Source: an uncultured Bacillota bacterium (GTDB taxonomy: Bacteria > Bacillota > Clostridia > Lachnospirales > Lachnospiraceae). Taken from it: a stretch of 64,000 nucleotides of DNA. The notes below the pieces were generated by a model. That model worked only from the letters and a program-made list of their open reading frames with translations, had not been told where the DNA came from and made no database searches. Within the stretch, counting starts at the first letter, position 1. Each line of letters starts with the position of its first letter. The translations under genes and the position numbers were made by a program. The DNA lies in contig CASEXH010000022.1 in the NCBI GenBank assembly GCA_949291945.1, positions 1 through 64,000 of the forward strand. Direction: 5' to 3'. This document shows, piece by piece, positions 44,113 to 53,061 of the stretch.

Positions 44113-45453
44113 ATGAAGAAAATAAGAATTGCTTTTATAGCCATATTGTGTATAGCCCTGCTGCTGCCTCTCATAAATTTTAATCTGGAAAAAAATTATG
44201 CCTCTCCCATTGACAACCGGATGCTTACAGAGTGGGACCCATACGGGGGAGATATTACAGATATGACAGAATCTTATATAAACGACAGGGTGGGGTTCCG
44301 TACAGAGGCCATTGATGCATATACAGAATTAAATGACAAAGTTTTCGGTATGATGGTACATCCTACCTATACATATGGAAAAGACGGATATGTGTTTTTT
44401 CAAATGTCCTATGAAAACCCGGACCCGGTATTTGTGGATCTGTTCTGCGCTTATCTGCGGCAGGTACAGGATTACTGCGAAGAAAGGGGAGTCCCTTTTA
44501 TTTACTGTCTGAATCCTTCCAAGATCACCATATACCAGCAGTATCTTCCGACAGGTTATATTTATCAGGATAAGCTGAACCAGATGATGTATGAGAAACT
44601 GGAAGAATATGGGGTTAATTATATTACAAATGAATATGTGCTAAAGGAAAAAAGTGAAACAGAGCAAGTATTCAATGTAAAATACGATGCCGGACACTGG
44701 AATGATCTGGGGGCTTTTTATGGAACGAATCATATTTTGGAAAAGATTTCTCAATATTTCCCAAATGTGAGGCCCAGAGATATTTCAGAATTTGAGATTG
44801 GGACGGTTCATGAGGACAGTCTTTTGGTTTCCCATTTTGCTATTGACGAAGATGTGCCGGCTTTTTGGGACAAGAATCAGGAAAATATTGAAGATATTAC
44901 GGAAAGCTACAGTAATATGAAAATGGATCAGAATTATAATGAACGCTTTTGTTTGATCAATCATAAGGAAGGAGCAGAGGAACTTCCAAGAGTACTGGTG
45001 TTTCAGGGAAGCTATTATAACGAACGGACCCAGTATTTTCAGTCTGCTTTTCAGGAATATGATGCAGTACATAATTATGAAAATTTTTTAGATTTTGATT
45101 ATTATTTTAATATTTTTCAGCCAGACTGTGTAATCCTGGAAACAGCCGAATATGCTACCAATGGCGCTTACTTTTCCTATGAAGGTCTGGAGAATAAAGA
45201 ACTGAATCCCATTCTTGATACAGAAGAATACGGGGATCAGCTTATAGAACTTTCCAAGATGGACTGCAGCATAACCCAGGAAGGAAATCTGGTGACAGTT
45301 TCCATGGATATGCCTCAGGAAGTCCAGAGGGGATATTTGCTTATGGGAGACCGCCAGTTTGACTTTTCTTTAGACCAGGAAAATCAAAGGGCGGAATGCA
45401 CAATAGATGCCAGATATTACCAGGAAGATTCAGCTCGAGTATTTTTTCAATAG
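44113..45453 (+). CDS. AlgJ/AlgX-like (DHHW) O-acetylation partner protein
   Basis: A 446-residue exported protein with one N-terminal hydrophobic segment (IAFIAILCIALLLPLI) and an SGNH-like hydrolase fold outside the cell. It has FYGTNHI and the GHW motif in YDAGHWNDLGAF (catalytic Asp-His pair of the family). A serine in VFQGSYYNER probably takes the nucleophile place, a variation on the usual GDS-F. The partner MBOAT protein would supply the acyl group and this protein transfer it to the polymer. ATG 44113 is chosen with GGAGG upstream; the longer frame from 44032 overlaps the previous gene. Confidence 0.82.
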   Translation: MKKIRIAFIAILCIALLLPLINFNLEKNYASPIDNRMLTEWDPYGGDITDMTESYINDRVGFRTEAIDAYTELNDKVFGMMVHPTYTYGKDGYVFFQMSYENPDPVFVDLFCAYLRQVQDYCEERGVPFIYCLNPSKITIYQQYLPTGYIYQDKLNQMMYEKLEEYGVNYITNEYVLKEKSETEQVFNVKYDAGHWNDLGAFYGTNHILEKISQYFPNVRPRDISEFEIGTVHEDSLLVSHFAIDEDVPAFWDKNQENIEDITESYSNMKMDQNYNERFCLINHKEGAEELPRVLVFQGSYYNERTQYFQSAFQEYDAVHNYENFLDFDYYFNIFQPDCVILETAEYATNGAYFSYEGLENKELNPILDTEEYGDQLIELSKMDCSITQEGNLVTVSMDMPQEVQRGYLLMGDRQFDFSLDQENQRAECTIDARYYQEDSARVFFQ

Positions 45454-45455
45454 TC

Positions 45456-45483
45456 TTGCTTTTATAAGGAAAAAAGGTATAAT
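45456..45483 (+). promoter_or_regulatory. Internal promoter before the first DegT gene
   Basis: TTGCTT (45456-45461), 16 bases, perfect TATAAT (45478-45483), 35 bases before ATG 45518. Confidence 0.5.
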
Positions 45484-45517
45484 GTATTTAAGTATGCAAA
45501 ATTTCAGGAGATAGCTT

Positions 45518-46723
45518 ATGATGAATATACCATTTTCACCTCCGGATATAACGGAAGAAGAAATAAATGAAGTAATAGATACATTAAGAAGCGGCTGGAT
45601 TACTACAGGACCGAAGACAAAAAAATTTGAAGAAGAGATTGCCGGATTCTGCCATACCAAAAGGGCGGTGTGTCTTAACTCTGCAACAGCTTGTCTGGAG
45701 CTGTGTCTGCGGATCCTGGGAATAGGGCCTGGAGACGAGGTGATCACTACGGCTTATACTTATACGGCCAGCTGCAGTGTGATCTGTCATGTGGGAGCTA
45801 CGCCGGTGCTGGTAGATACGATTCCGGGATCCTACGATATGGATCCGGAGAAAGTCCGGAAAGCGGTTACAGATAGAACGAAAGCGGTGATTTGTGTAGA
45901 TCTGGGAGGAATTGTTTATTCTTACTATGATAAGCTCTATCAGATTGCTGAAGAAAGCAAAGGCTTTTTTAAACCTTCCAGTCCCCTTCAAGAGGCTTTG
46001 GGCAGAATTGCCATACTTGCAGACGGAGCCCATGCTTTCGGAGCCAGGCATAAGGGAAGAATGTGCGGTGAAATCGCAGATTTTACCAGCTTCTCGTTTC
46101 ATGCAGTGAAAAATCTTACTACAGCGGAAGGAGGAGCTGCCGTATGGAAAGAAATTCCCGGCATCTCCAGTGATAAACTGTATAAAGAATTTATGGATTA
46201 TTCCCTTCACGGACAGACAAAGGACGCCTTGGATAAGACAAAACCGGGAAGTTGGGAGTATGATATTGTAGCACCCTATTATAAATACAATATGACAGAT
46301 ATTATGGCTTCTCTGGGGCTGGCACAGTTCCGGAGATTTCCGGGTCTTCTGAAAAGACGTAGAGATATCATTGAACGTTACAATGAGGGATTTCAGGATA
46401 TGGATATCCAGGTGTTGGAGCACTATGGAGAAGATCATACCTCCAGCGGACACCTCTATCTGACCCGTTTGGAGGGAAAGAACAGAGATCAGTGTAATGC
46501 AGTGATCGAAAAAATGGCAGAGGCAGGAATTGCAACTAATGTTCATTATAAACCCCTGCCAATGATGACAGCCTATAAAAATCTGGGCTTTGATATCGAG
46601 GATTATCCTAATGCCTACCATATGTTTGAAAATGAGATCACTCTGCCTCTTCATACCTGTCTGACAGATGAACAGGTTGAGTACATCATAGAAAACTATA
46701 GAAAAATTATCAAGGAGCTGTAG
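45518..46723 (+). CDS. DegT/DnrJ/EryC1/StrS-family sugar aminotransferase
   Basis: A 401-residue PLP enzyme that converts a nucleotide 4-keto-sugar to the 4-amino sugar. It has the family parts LRSGWITTGPKTKKFE, NSATACLELCLRILGIGPGDEV, ADGAHAFGARHKG and the PLP lysine in FHAVKNLTTAEGG. A loop of about 25 extra residues (YYDKLYQIAEESKGFFK and after) precedes the PLP aspartate segment. It is followed three bases later by the initiating sugar transferase, which suggests that its product, perhaps a bacillosamine-like UDP-sugar, is the first sugar of the repeat unit. The matching dehydratase and acetyltransferase are not in the window. Confidence 0.9.
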   Translation: MMNIPFSPPDITEEEINEVIDTLRSGWITTGPKTKKFEEEIAGFCHTKRAVCLNSATACLELCLRILGIGPGDEVITTAYTYTASCSVICHVGATPVLVDTIPGSYDMDPEKVRKAVTDRTKAVICVDLGGIVYSYYDKLYQIAEESKGFFKPSSPLQEALGRIAILADGAHAFGARHKGRMCGEIADFTSFSFHAVKNLTTAEGGAAVWKEIPGISSDKLYKEFMDYSLHGQTKDALDKTKPGSWEYDIVAPYYKYNMTDIMASLGLAQFRRFPGLLKRRRDIIERYNEGFQDMDIQVLEHYGEDHTSSGHLYLTRLEGKNRDQCNAVIEKMAEAGIATNVHYKPLPMMTAYKNLGFDIEDYPNAYHMFENEITLPLHTCLTDEQVEYIIENYRKIIKEL

Positions 46724-46726
46724 ACC

Positions 46727-47425
46727 ATGCTGAAAGATTGGAACAGCCTTCCTGAATATATGAGAAAGGAAGAAGTAAAAAAATATTATAGAGAACTTTC
46801 CGGAAAACGCCCGGCACTTGCTGCCAAGCGTTTTCTGGACGTGGTTCTGGCACTGATCTTAACGGTTCTTTTGTCGCCCGTAATGCTTATACTTGCAATA
46901 TGTATTAAGCTGGACAGCAAGGGGCCGGTTTTTTATCGTCAGGAGAGGATTACCCAGTATGGCAGACCTTATAGGATCTTTAAATTCCGCACCATGGTGG
47001 CAGATGCTGATAAAAAAGGCCCCTTGGTTACTAGAGGAGGAGACTCCCGGATCACCAGAATGGGAAGAAAGCTGAGAAGCTGCCGTCTGGATGAGATACC
47101 TCAGCTTTTCAATGTGCTGAAGGGAGACATGAGTTTTGTGGGAACCAGGCCGGAAGTACAGAAATATGTGGACAGTTATACACCGGAGATGATGGCAACC
47201 CTTCTCCTTCCGGCAGGAATTACTTCCAGAACCAGTATTGCCTATAAAGACGAAGAGGCGGAGATAGACCGCTATAAAAAAGAAACCGGAAAAGAAACAG
47301 AAGAAATCTACATTCAATATATTCTGCCGGAAAAGATGAAATATAATCTGGAATATATCCGGTCATTCAGTGTGCTGGGAGATCTGAAGATCATGGTGGA
47401 TACAGCTCTTGCAGTAATCCGATAA
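46727..47425 (+). CDS. Initiating sugar-1-phosphate transferase (phosphoglycosyl transferase)
   Basis: Starts the repeat unit by moving a sugar phosphate from a UDP-sugar to undecaprenyl phosphate. The 232-residue monotopic membrane protein has a re-entrant hydrophobic stretch (RFLDVVLALILTVLLSPVML) and the catalytic core GPVFYRQERI, YRIFKFRTM, then LRSCRLDEIPQLFNVLKGDM and SFVGTRPEV. It lacks the large N-terminal domain of WcaJ-type enzymes, so it is the short PglC/CpsE form. It has a slightly long tail after residue 190. Confidence 0.93.
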   Translation: MLKDWNSLPEYMRKEEVKKYYRELSGKRPALAAKRFLDVVLALILTVLLSPVMLILAICIKLDSKGPVFYRQERITQYGRPYRIFKFRTMVADADKKGPLVTRGGDSRITRMGRKLRSCRLDEIPQLFNVLKGDMSFVGTRPEVQKYVDSYTPEMMATLLLPAGITSRTSIAYKDEEAEIDRYKKETGKETEEIYIQYILPEKMKYNLEYIRSFSVLGDLKIMVDTALAVIR

Positions 47426-47453
47426 CAAGTTACATAGCAGACAGGAGACAGTT

Positions 47454-48671
47454 ATGAAGAAAAAAATAGCAGTAATTTCTATGGGAGTAAAGCTTAATGG
47501 GGAGAAAGGATACAGCCGTTTCCGCTATATTGGTGACTTTCTTTCGGAGGCAGGATACCAGGTGGATCTGATTACCACTACTTTCCAGCACTGGGAAAAA
47601 GCCCAGCGGGATGTAGGTACTATTAAAAAAGAGGCCTACAAATTTCAACTGAAATTTATCTATGAACCGGGATACCGGAAAAATATAGATCCCAGAAGGA
47701 TCTGGAGTCATCATATTGCAGCAAAGAATCTGACAAAACTGCTGGAGCAGGAAGGAGACTACGATCTGGTCTACTGCGAGATTCCACCTAATGATGTAGC
47801 TCTGGCAGCAGCAGAATATGCAAAAAAGAAAGGGATTCCATTTGTTCCTGATGTAAATGATCTGTGGCCGGAAGCCATGCGGATGGTAGTGGACATTCCG
47901 GTGATCAGCGATATTCTGTTCTATCCCCTTAAGCGGGATGCAGAAAAGGTCTACTCTCTGGTATCCGGTATTATCGGTACCTCTGATGAATACCGGGACA
48001 GACCTTTGAAAAACCAGAAGCTGGACGTTCCCAGAAAAACCGTTTATGTGGGAAATGAAATCGCAGAGTTTGATAAAGGGGTAGAAACATACGGCCCTCA
48101 GATCCATAAACCAGAAGGAGAGTTCTGGGTTTCTTATGCGGGAACCATTGGGACCAGCTATGATATCCAGACCATGGTGCTGGCAGGCAGAGAATTGCTG
48201 GACCGGGGAATGGATCAAATAAAAATAAAGATCCTGGGAGGAGGCCCTCTAAAAGAGGAGCTGGAAAATCTGGCAAAGGAAAAGGGATGTGTGAATGTAG
48301 AGTTTGTAGGATATGCTCCTTATCCTAAGATGGCGGCATATCTTGCCAAATCCGATATCCTGGTAAATTCCTTTGTGAAAAAGGCTCCCCAGAGTATTGT
48401 AACAAAGATCGGCGACTATCTGGCAGCAGGAAAGCCTATGATCAATACCTGTATGAGTCCGGAATTCCGCCAGAAGGTGGAAACAGACGGATTTGGCATT
48501 AACATTCTGCCGGAAGATGTAAAAATTCTGGCCGACGCTATTGTAGATCTGTATAAGGACAAGGAAGGGTGCAGGATTATGGGAGAAAAGGCCAGAAAGA
48601 TCGCCGAGGAGCAGTTTGACCGGCCGGAATCGTATAAAAAGATAATTGAGTTGATCGAGGAGCTGACTTGA
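47454..48671 (+). CDS. Glycosyltransferase, family 4 type
   Basis: A 405-residue GT-B enzyme. The N-terminal acceptor domain has the glycine-containing opening and YDLVYCEIPPNDVA. The C-terminal nucleotide-sugar domain has VSYAGTIGTSYDIQTM, KILGGGPLKEELE, VEFVGYAPYPKMAAYL, and a late E-poor variant of the usual E-x7-E motif (SIVTKIGDYLAAGKP). It probably adds the second or a later sugar of the repeat unit on the cytoplasmic side. Donor and linkage cannot be told. Ribosome-binding site AGGAGA lies before ATG 47454. Confidence 0.88.
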   Translation: MKKKIAVISMGVKLNGEKGYSRFRYIGDFLSEAGYQVDLITTTFQHWEKAQRDVGTIKKEAYKFQLKFIYEPGYRKNIDPRRIWSHHIAAKNLTKLLEQEGDYDLVYCEIPPNDVALAAAEYAKKKGIPFVPDVNDLWPEAMRMVVDIPVISDILFYPLKRDAEKVYSLVSGIIGTSDEYRDRPLKNQKLDVPRKTVYVGNEIAEFDKGVETYGPQIHKPEGEFWVSYAGTIGTSYDIQTMVLAGRELLDRGMDQIKIKILGGGPLKEELENLAKEKGCVNVEFVGYAPYPKMAAYLAKSDILVNSFVKKAPQSIVTKIGDYLAAGKPMINTCMSPEFRQKVETDGFGINILPEDVKILADAIVDLYKDKEGCRIMGEKARKIAEEQFDRPESYKKIIELIEELT

Positions 48672-48672
48672 T

Positions 48673-49752
48673 ATGGACAGACCATTTTTTACAGTTGTGA
48701 TGCCGGCTTATCAGGCGGAAAAATATCTGGAAAATGCAGTAAAAGGCATTCTTGCTCAGAGCTTTCCGGACTGGGAGCTTTTGATCATTGAAGACGGTTC
48801 AAAAGATAAAACACTGGAAATAGCCGAAAAATACCAATCTACAGATGAGCGGATCAAAGTGATCCACAGAGAAAAAAACGCAGGGGTAAGTGAGGCGAGG
48901 AACCTTGGGATCGAAAAGGCCCGGGGAGAATATCTGTGGTTTACAGATGCTGATGACAAAGCAGAACAGGACTTACTGGAAAAGGTCCACGACTCATTGC
49001 AGAAAAACAGGGCACAGCTTGTTGTGTTTGGGCTGGTGGAAGAATACTATTCCAGGGATGGACAGCTGGAGTATCAAAACATAAGAAAGGCCCGTGCTGG
49101 GGTCTTGCAGGATAAAGAAGCGCTGAGAAAAGAAGTGCTGGGGTTAGAGCAACGGACACTATATGGATATCCCTGGAATAAAGTATATGATCTGGATTAT
49201 CTGAAAAGTCTGGGCCTGAAGTTTGAAGATTACAGAAAAAACAAATTTATTGAAGACATTCTGTTTAACATTGCTTTTTGCATGGATATTGACTCCATGA
49301 ACATACTGGACATCGCCCCATATCATTATGGAAAGCGGGGAAATGAAAGTCTTACTAATGAATTTGTGCCGGAATATTATCAGCTGCACAGGCGCAGGAT
49401 CCAGGCTTTGTGGGAGCAGCAGAAATATTGGCAGATGGATCTGGATCAGGCAAGAAATATCCTGGGATCCCTGTACGCAAGATATATTCTTTCAGCTCTT
49501 GAAAGAAATTATGACAAAAGAGCTAAGATGACTGTAAAAGAGCGGAGGGATTTTTGCAGGAATATCTTTAAAGATGAATTATTTAGAGAATTAGTGATGA
49601 AAGGGAAGGCTTCTGAAAGCAGGATGCTTAAAATAGCTTTGAGGCTGATGAAGAGCAGGAATATAACGCTTAATCTCCTCTTTGCATATGGAATTCACAT
49701 AGCCAGACAGAAACTGCCGGTTTTGTATTCAAAAATAAAATCAGGAAGATAA
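48673..49752 (+). CDS. Glycosyltransferase, family 2
   Basis: A 359-residue GT-A enzyme: FTVVMPAYQAEKYLENAV, then IEDGSKDKT, and the metal-binding DAD motif in WFTDADDKAEQ. The region up to residue 120 is the catalytic core; the rest is family-variable and rich in basic residues at the end. It starts one base after the previous stop. It probably adds one sugar of the repeat unit; donor unknown. Confidence 0.9.
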   Translation: MDRPFFTVVMPAYQAEKYLENAVKGILAQSFPDWELLIIEDGSKDKTLEIAEKYQSTDERIKVIHREKNAGVSEARNLGIEKARGEYLWFTDADDKAEQDLLEKVHDSLQKNRAQLVVFGLVEEYYSRDGQLEYQNIRKARAGVLQDKEALRKEVLGLEQRTLYGYPWNKVYDLDYLKSLGLKFEDYRKNKFIEDILFNIAFCMDIDSMNILDIAPYHYGKRGNESLTNEFVPEYYQLHRRRIQALWEQQKYWQMDLDQARNILGSLYARYILSALERNYDKRAKMTVKERRDFCRNIFKDELFRELVMKGKASESRMLKIALRLMKSRNITLNLLFAYGIHIARQKLPVLYSKIKSGR

Positions 49753-49767
49753 AGGAGTTTAAAGATC

Positions 49768-50865
49768 ATGAAAAAATATGATTATATCTTAGTGGGAAGC
49801 GGCCTTTTTTCAGGAGTGTTTGCATATCATGCGATTCAGGCTGGAAAAAAGTGTCTTGTAGTAGAAAAAAGAAATACAGTGGGAGGCAACTTATACTGTG
49901 AAGATATCGAGGGTATCCATGTACATAAATACGGTGCCCACATTTTCCATACCAGCAATCGAAAAGTATGGGATTTTGTAAATTCCCTGGTAGAATTTAA
50001 CCGTTATACCAATTCCCCTGTGGCTAATTACCATGGAGAAATGTATAATATGCCTTTTAATATGAACACTTTCAGTAAAATGTGGAATATCAGCACCCCG
50101 GCGGAGGCAAAGGCTATCATAGATAAACAGAGGGCTTCCATTCAGGATGAACCCAAAAACCTGGAAGAACAGGCCATCAGCCTGGTAGGAGAAGATATTT
50201 ATAAAAAGCTGGTAAAAGGATATACAGAAAAACAGTGGGGAAGAGACTGTAAAGATCTGCCAGCTTTTATCATCAAGAGACTTCCGGTTAGATTTACTTA
50301 CGACAACAATTATTTTAATGATCTATATCAGGGAATTCCCATCGGAGGATATAATGTGCTTATCAACCGTTTATTCCAGGGATGTGATATAGAGACAGGA
50401 ATCGATTACAATGAAAACAGGGAGAAATATGAAGAGTTGGGAGAAAAAATCCTCTATACAGGAACAATAGACTCTTATTATAATTACTGTTATGGAAAGC
50501 TGGAGTACAGAAGTCTGAAGTTTGAAACAGAAACTTTGGATGAGGAAAATCATCAAGGAGTAGCAGTTGTAAACTATACAGACAGAGAAACTCCTTATAC
50601 AAGAATCATTGAACATAAGCATTTTGAATTCGGAACGCAGCCTAAAACAGTAATTACAAGAGAGTATCCTGCCGACTGGAAAGAGGGAATGGAGCCCTAT
50701 TATCCCATCAATGATGAGAGGAACCAGAGACTTTATCAGCAATATAAAGAACTGGCGGATAAAGAGACGAATGTGATGTTTGGAGGAAGACTGGCAGAGT
50801 ATAAGTATTATGATATGGACAAAGTGATCGAATCTGCCTTCAGTCTGGTGGAAAAGGAATTATAA
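49768..50865 (+). CDS. glf: UDP-galactopyranose mutase
   Basis: Converts UDP-galactopyranose to UDP-galactofuranose using reduced FAD. The 365-residue protein has the FAD motif YILVGSGLFSGVFA (Gly-x-Gly, with a Ser where Gly is usual), then VVEKRNTVGGN and YGAHIFHTS. The active-site stretches KGYTEKQWGRD and NFMF-like PVRFTYDNNYFND follow, and the C-terminal GRLAEYKYYDMD completes it. Its presence shows that the polymer contains galactofuranose, in agreement with the galactofuranosyltransferase two genes downstream. Confidence 0.97.
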   Translation: MKKYDYILVGSGLFSGVFAYHAIQAGKKCLVVEKRNTVGGNLYCEDIEGIHVHKYGAHIFHTSNRKVWDFVNSLVEFNRYTNSPVANYHGEMYNMPFNMNTFSKMWNISTPAEAKAIIDKQRASIQDEPKNLEEQAISLVGEDIYKKLVKGYTEKQWGRDCKDLPAFIIKRLPVRFTYDNNYFNDLYQGIPIGGYNVLINRLFQGCDIETGIDYNENREKYEELGEKILYTGTIDSYYNYCYGKLEYRSLKFETETLDEENHQGVAVVNYTDRETPYTRIIEHKHFEFGTQPKTVITREYPADWKEGMEPYYPINDERNQRLYQQYKELADKETNVMFGGRLAEYKYYDMDKVIESAFSLVEKEL

Positions 50866-50867
50866 AA

Positions 50868-51974
50868 ATGAGCAATACAATGGGCACAGGAGTAAGGCGT
50901 ATTCTGGTATATGGGATGTCGGACAATCCCGGAGGTATTGAGACTTATTTGCTGAATTTGGTAAAAGCCACCAGAAATCGCAATATCTGTTTTGACTTTG
51001 TTACAGATTTTCCGGAAATTGCATACAAAGAAGAATTACTAAACGCAGGTGGAAAGGTTTATTACATACCGGCTAAAAGTAATGGGGTATTTCAGCAGTG
51101 GCGTGCATTGAGAAAAATATTTAAAGAGCACCCGGAATACAGCAGTGTTTATTTTAATGTTTTAAATGCAGGTGCAGCATTTACTATGGCAGTCCCTTGG
51201 TATATGAGACGAAAGATTATTGTGCACAGTCATAATGGATCAGCAGATAATATTAGACTTCACAATCTGTGCCGCCCATTTATGGTTGCCATGAGCAGTG
51301 AATTTGTTTCCTGCTCCAGACTGGCTGCGGAGTTTATGTTTGGGAAAAAAACAGCGAAGAAAAAAGATGTGCTGATCATTCCTAATGCCATTGATGCCGC
51401 TAAATACGATTTTCAGAAAAGTATCAGAGATGAAGAACGGAAAAAGCTGAAAATTGAAAATAAGTTCGTGCTATGTCATATAGGAAGAATTGTGTATCAA
51501 AAGAATCCTAAAGGTGTAGTGGATATTTTGAAACAATGCCAGAAATCTTTGAAAGATGTTATACTTTTATGGGCAGGGGAAGGTGACATGAAGGAAGAAG
51601 TGGAGGAGTATGCGAAAGAACAAGGGGTTTTTGATCAGATCCGCTTTCTGGGCGTCCGTAGGGACGTATATAGACTTCTTCAGGCAGCAGATTGTTTTAT
51701 CCTTCCTTCCATATATGAAGGGCTTCCTATTGTGGCCATCGAGGCCCAGGCGGCTGGTCTTCCCTGCCTTCTGTCAGACAGGATCACGAGAGAAACGAAA
51801 ATCACCCAATTGGCAGAGTTTCTTCCGATCAATGATCTGAAAATGTGGGAACGGGCAATCATCGAAAGTAAAAACTGTACCCGGATATCACGTAAAAAAG
51901 AAATTATAGATGCTGGATATGATCTAAGACATCAGGAAGAAAGTATTAACAAATTGCTTCAGAAGATTTTATAA
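50868..51974 (+). CDS. Glycosyltransferase, family 4 (EpsF/CapM-like)
   Basis: A 368-residue GT-B enzyme. N-terminal acceptor domain: YGMSDNPGGIETYLLNLV and HSHNGSADN. C-terminal donor domain: LCHIGRIVYQKNPKGVVDI, LLWAGEGDM, IRFLGVRRDVYRLLQAAD, and the E-x7-E motif in PSIYEGLPIVAIEAQAAGLP. It begins two bases after glf. It resembles enzymes that build exopolysaccharide repeat units. Donor sugar unknown. Confidence 0.92.
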   Translation: MSNTMGTGVRRILVYGMSDNPGGIETYLLNLVKATRNRNICFDFVTDFPEIAYKEELLNAGGKVYYIPAKSNGVFQQWRALRKIFKEHPEYSSVYFNVLNAGAAFTMAVPWYMRRKIIVHSHNGSADNIRLHNLCRPFMVAMSSEFVSCSRLAAEFMFGKKTAKKKDVLIIPNAIDAAKYDFQKSIRDEERKKLKIENKFVLCHIGRIVYQKNPKGVVDILKQCQKSLKDVILLWAGEGDMKEEVEEYAKEQGVFDQIRFLGVRRDVYRLLQAADCFILPSIYEGLPIVAIEAQAAGLPCLLSDRITRETKITQLAEFLPINDLKMWERAIIESKNCTRISRKKEIIDAGYDLRHQEESINKLLQKIL

Positions 51975-51985
51975 AGGATATAGAT

Positions 51986-53044
51986 ATGGGAAAGTATTGT
52001 ATAGTAGAAAATGGATTGCTGGAACAGCATGCAGGTTCTAAAGCCAGATGCGATGTGGCTCAGATCTTATTGCGTCATGGATGGATACCGATTTATGTAA
52101 AGCCTTTAAAAGTGAGATATAACGTTAGTTACTTAGAAAGAATCCGTGTAATACCCAATTTTGTAACAGAATGGAGAAATATTTCAAAAAAATTAGAGCG
52201 AGGCGATACCTTATTGATCCAATATCCTCTTGATATGTATCCTAAAGTTGCTATGACTGCCATGAAATATTTATATGAGATAAAGAAAAAAGGGGCAAAG
52301 ATCGGGATCATTATTCATGATATTGACAGCCTCCGGATGGAAAACGAGGATGAGAGAAAATGGTATAACCAGGCTGAGCACAAATTCTTTTCAGCAGCAG
52401 ATTGGATAATAGCCCATAATCCGGTGATGGAAGATTATTTAAGAAAAGAAGGATTTCAAATGCCTATATATTCCCTGGAGATTTTTGATTATCTTGAGAA
52501 AGGGAAAATAGAGGATATGGAAGATAACTGCCAGGAAAATATCGTGACAATAGCGGGAAACTTGTCAAAAGAAAAAGCCGGTTATATTTATAAAATTCCT
52601 GAAAATGCAGTAAGATATAATTTATACGGACCTAATCTTGAGGAAAGAGAACTTGGAAAAAATATAGAATATAAGGGGTCTTTTCAGCCAGATGTTTTGC
52701 CAAAAGTTTTGAACGGCAAATTCGGCTTAGTCTGGGATGGAGACAGCATAGACAAATGTGCAGGTCAATATGGAGAATATATGAGATATAATAATCCCCA
52801 TAAGACCTCTCTTTATCTGGCATGCGGGATTCCTGTGGTTGTATGGAATAAAGCAGCGATAGCAGACTTTATAGAAAAAAAACGAATCGGGATTACTGTG
52901 GGATCGCTGAATGAAATGTCAGATATTATAGAGAATATGTCAGATGGACAGTATAAAGAACTGAAAAAGAATGCAGTGATTATGGGAGACAGACTGAGAG
53001 AGGGGCAGATGTTGAGCAGAGTCCTGGAAAAATTGGATATTTAA
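51986..53044 (+). CDS. Galactofuranosyltransferase-like protein (WbbI type)
   Basis: A 352-residue glycosyltransferase. The segment GLVWDGDSIDKCAGQYGEY (about residue 248 on), followed by MRYNNPHKTSLYLACGIPVV, is characteristic of the family that transfers galactofuranose (beta-1,6 type, WbbI-like). Together with glf it explains how galactofuranose enters the polymer. GGATAT and an A-rich stretch precede the ATG; the gene is less GC-rich than those before it. Confidence 0.8.
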   Translation: MGKYCIVENGLLEQHAGSKARCDVAQILLRHGWIPIYVKPLKVRYNVSYLERIRVIPNFVTEWRNISKKLERGDTLLIQYPLDMYPKVAMTAMKYLYEIKKKGAKIGIIIHDIDSLRMENEDERKWYNQAEHKFFSAADWIIAHNPVMEDYLRKEGFQMPIYSLEIFDYLEKGKIEDMEDNCQENIVTIAGNLSKEKAGYIYKIPENAVRYNLYGPNLEERELGKNIEYKGSFQPDVLPKVLNGKFGLVWDGDSIDKCAGQYGEYMRYNNPHKTSLYLACGIPVVVWNKAAIADFIEKKRIGITVGSLNEMSDIIENMSDGQYKELKKNAVIMGDRLREGQMLSRVLEKLDI

Positions 53045-53061
53045 AATGACGAGGAGATAAA

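Noticed and set aside
45584..46654. 356-codon minus-strand ORF over the first DegT gene
   Set aside because: It is a shadow of the DegT reading frame. It has no ribosome-binding site, no domain, and it opposes a dense same-strand operon.
47430..48218. 262-codon minus-strand ORF over the first GT4 gene
   Set aside because: Antisense shadow of a well-supported glycosyltransferase gene.
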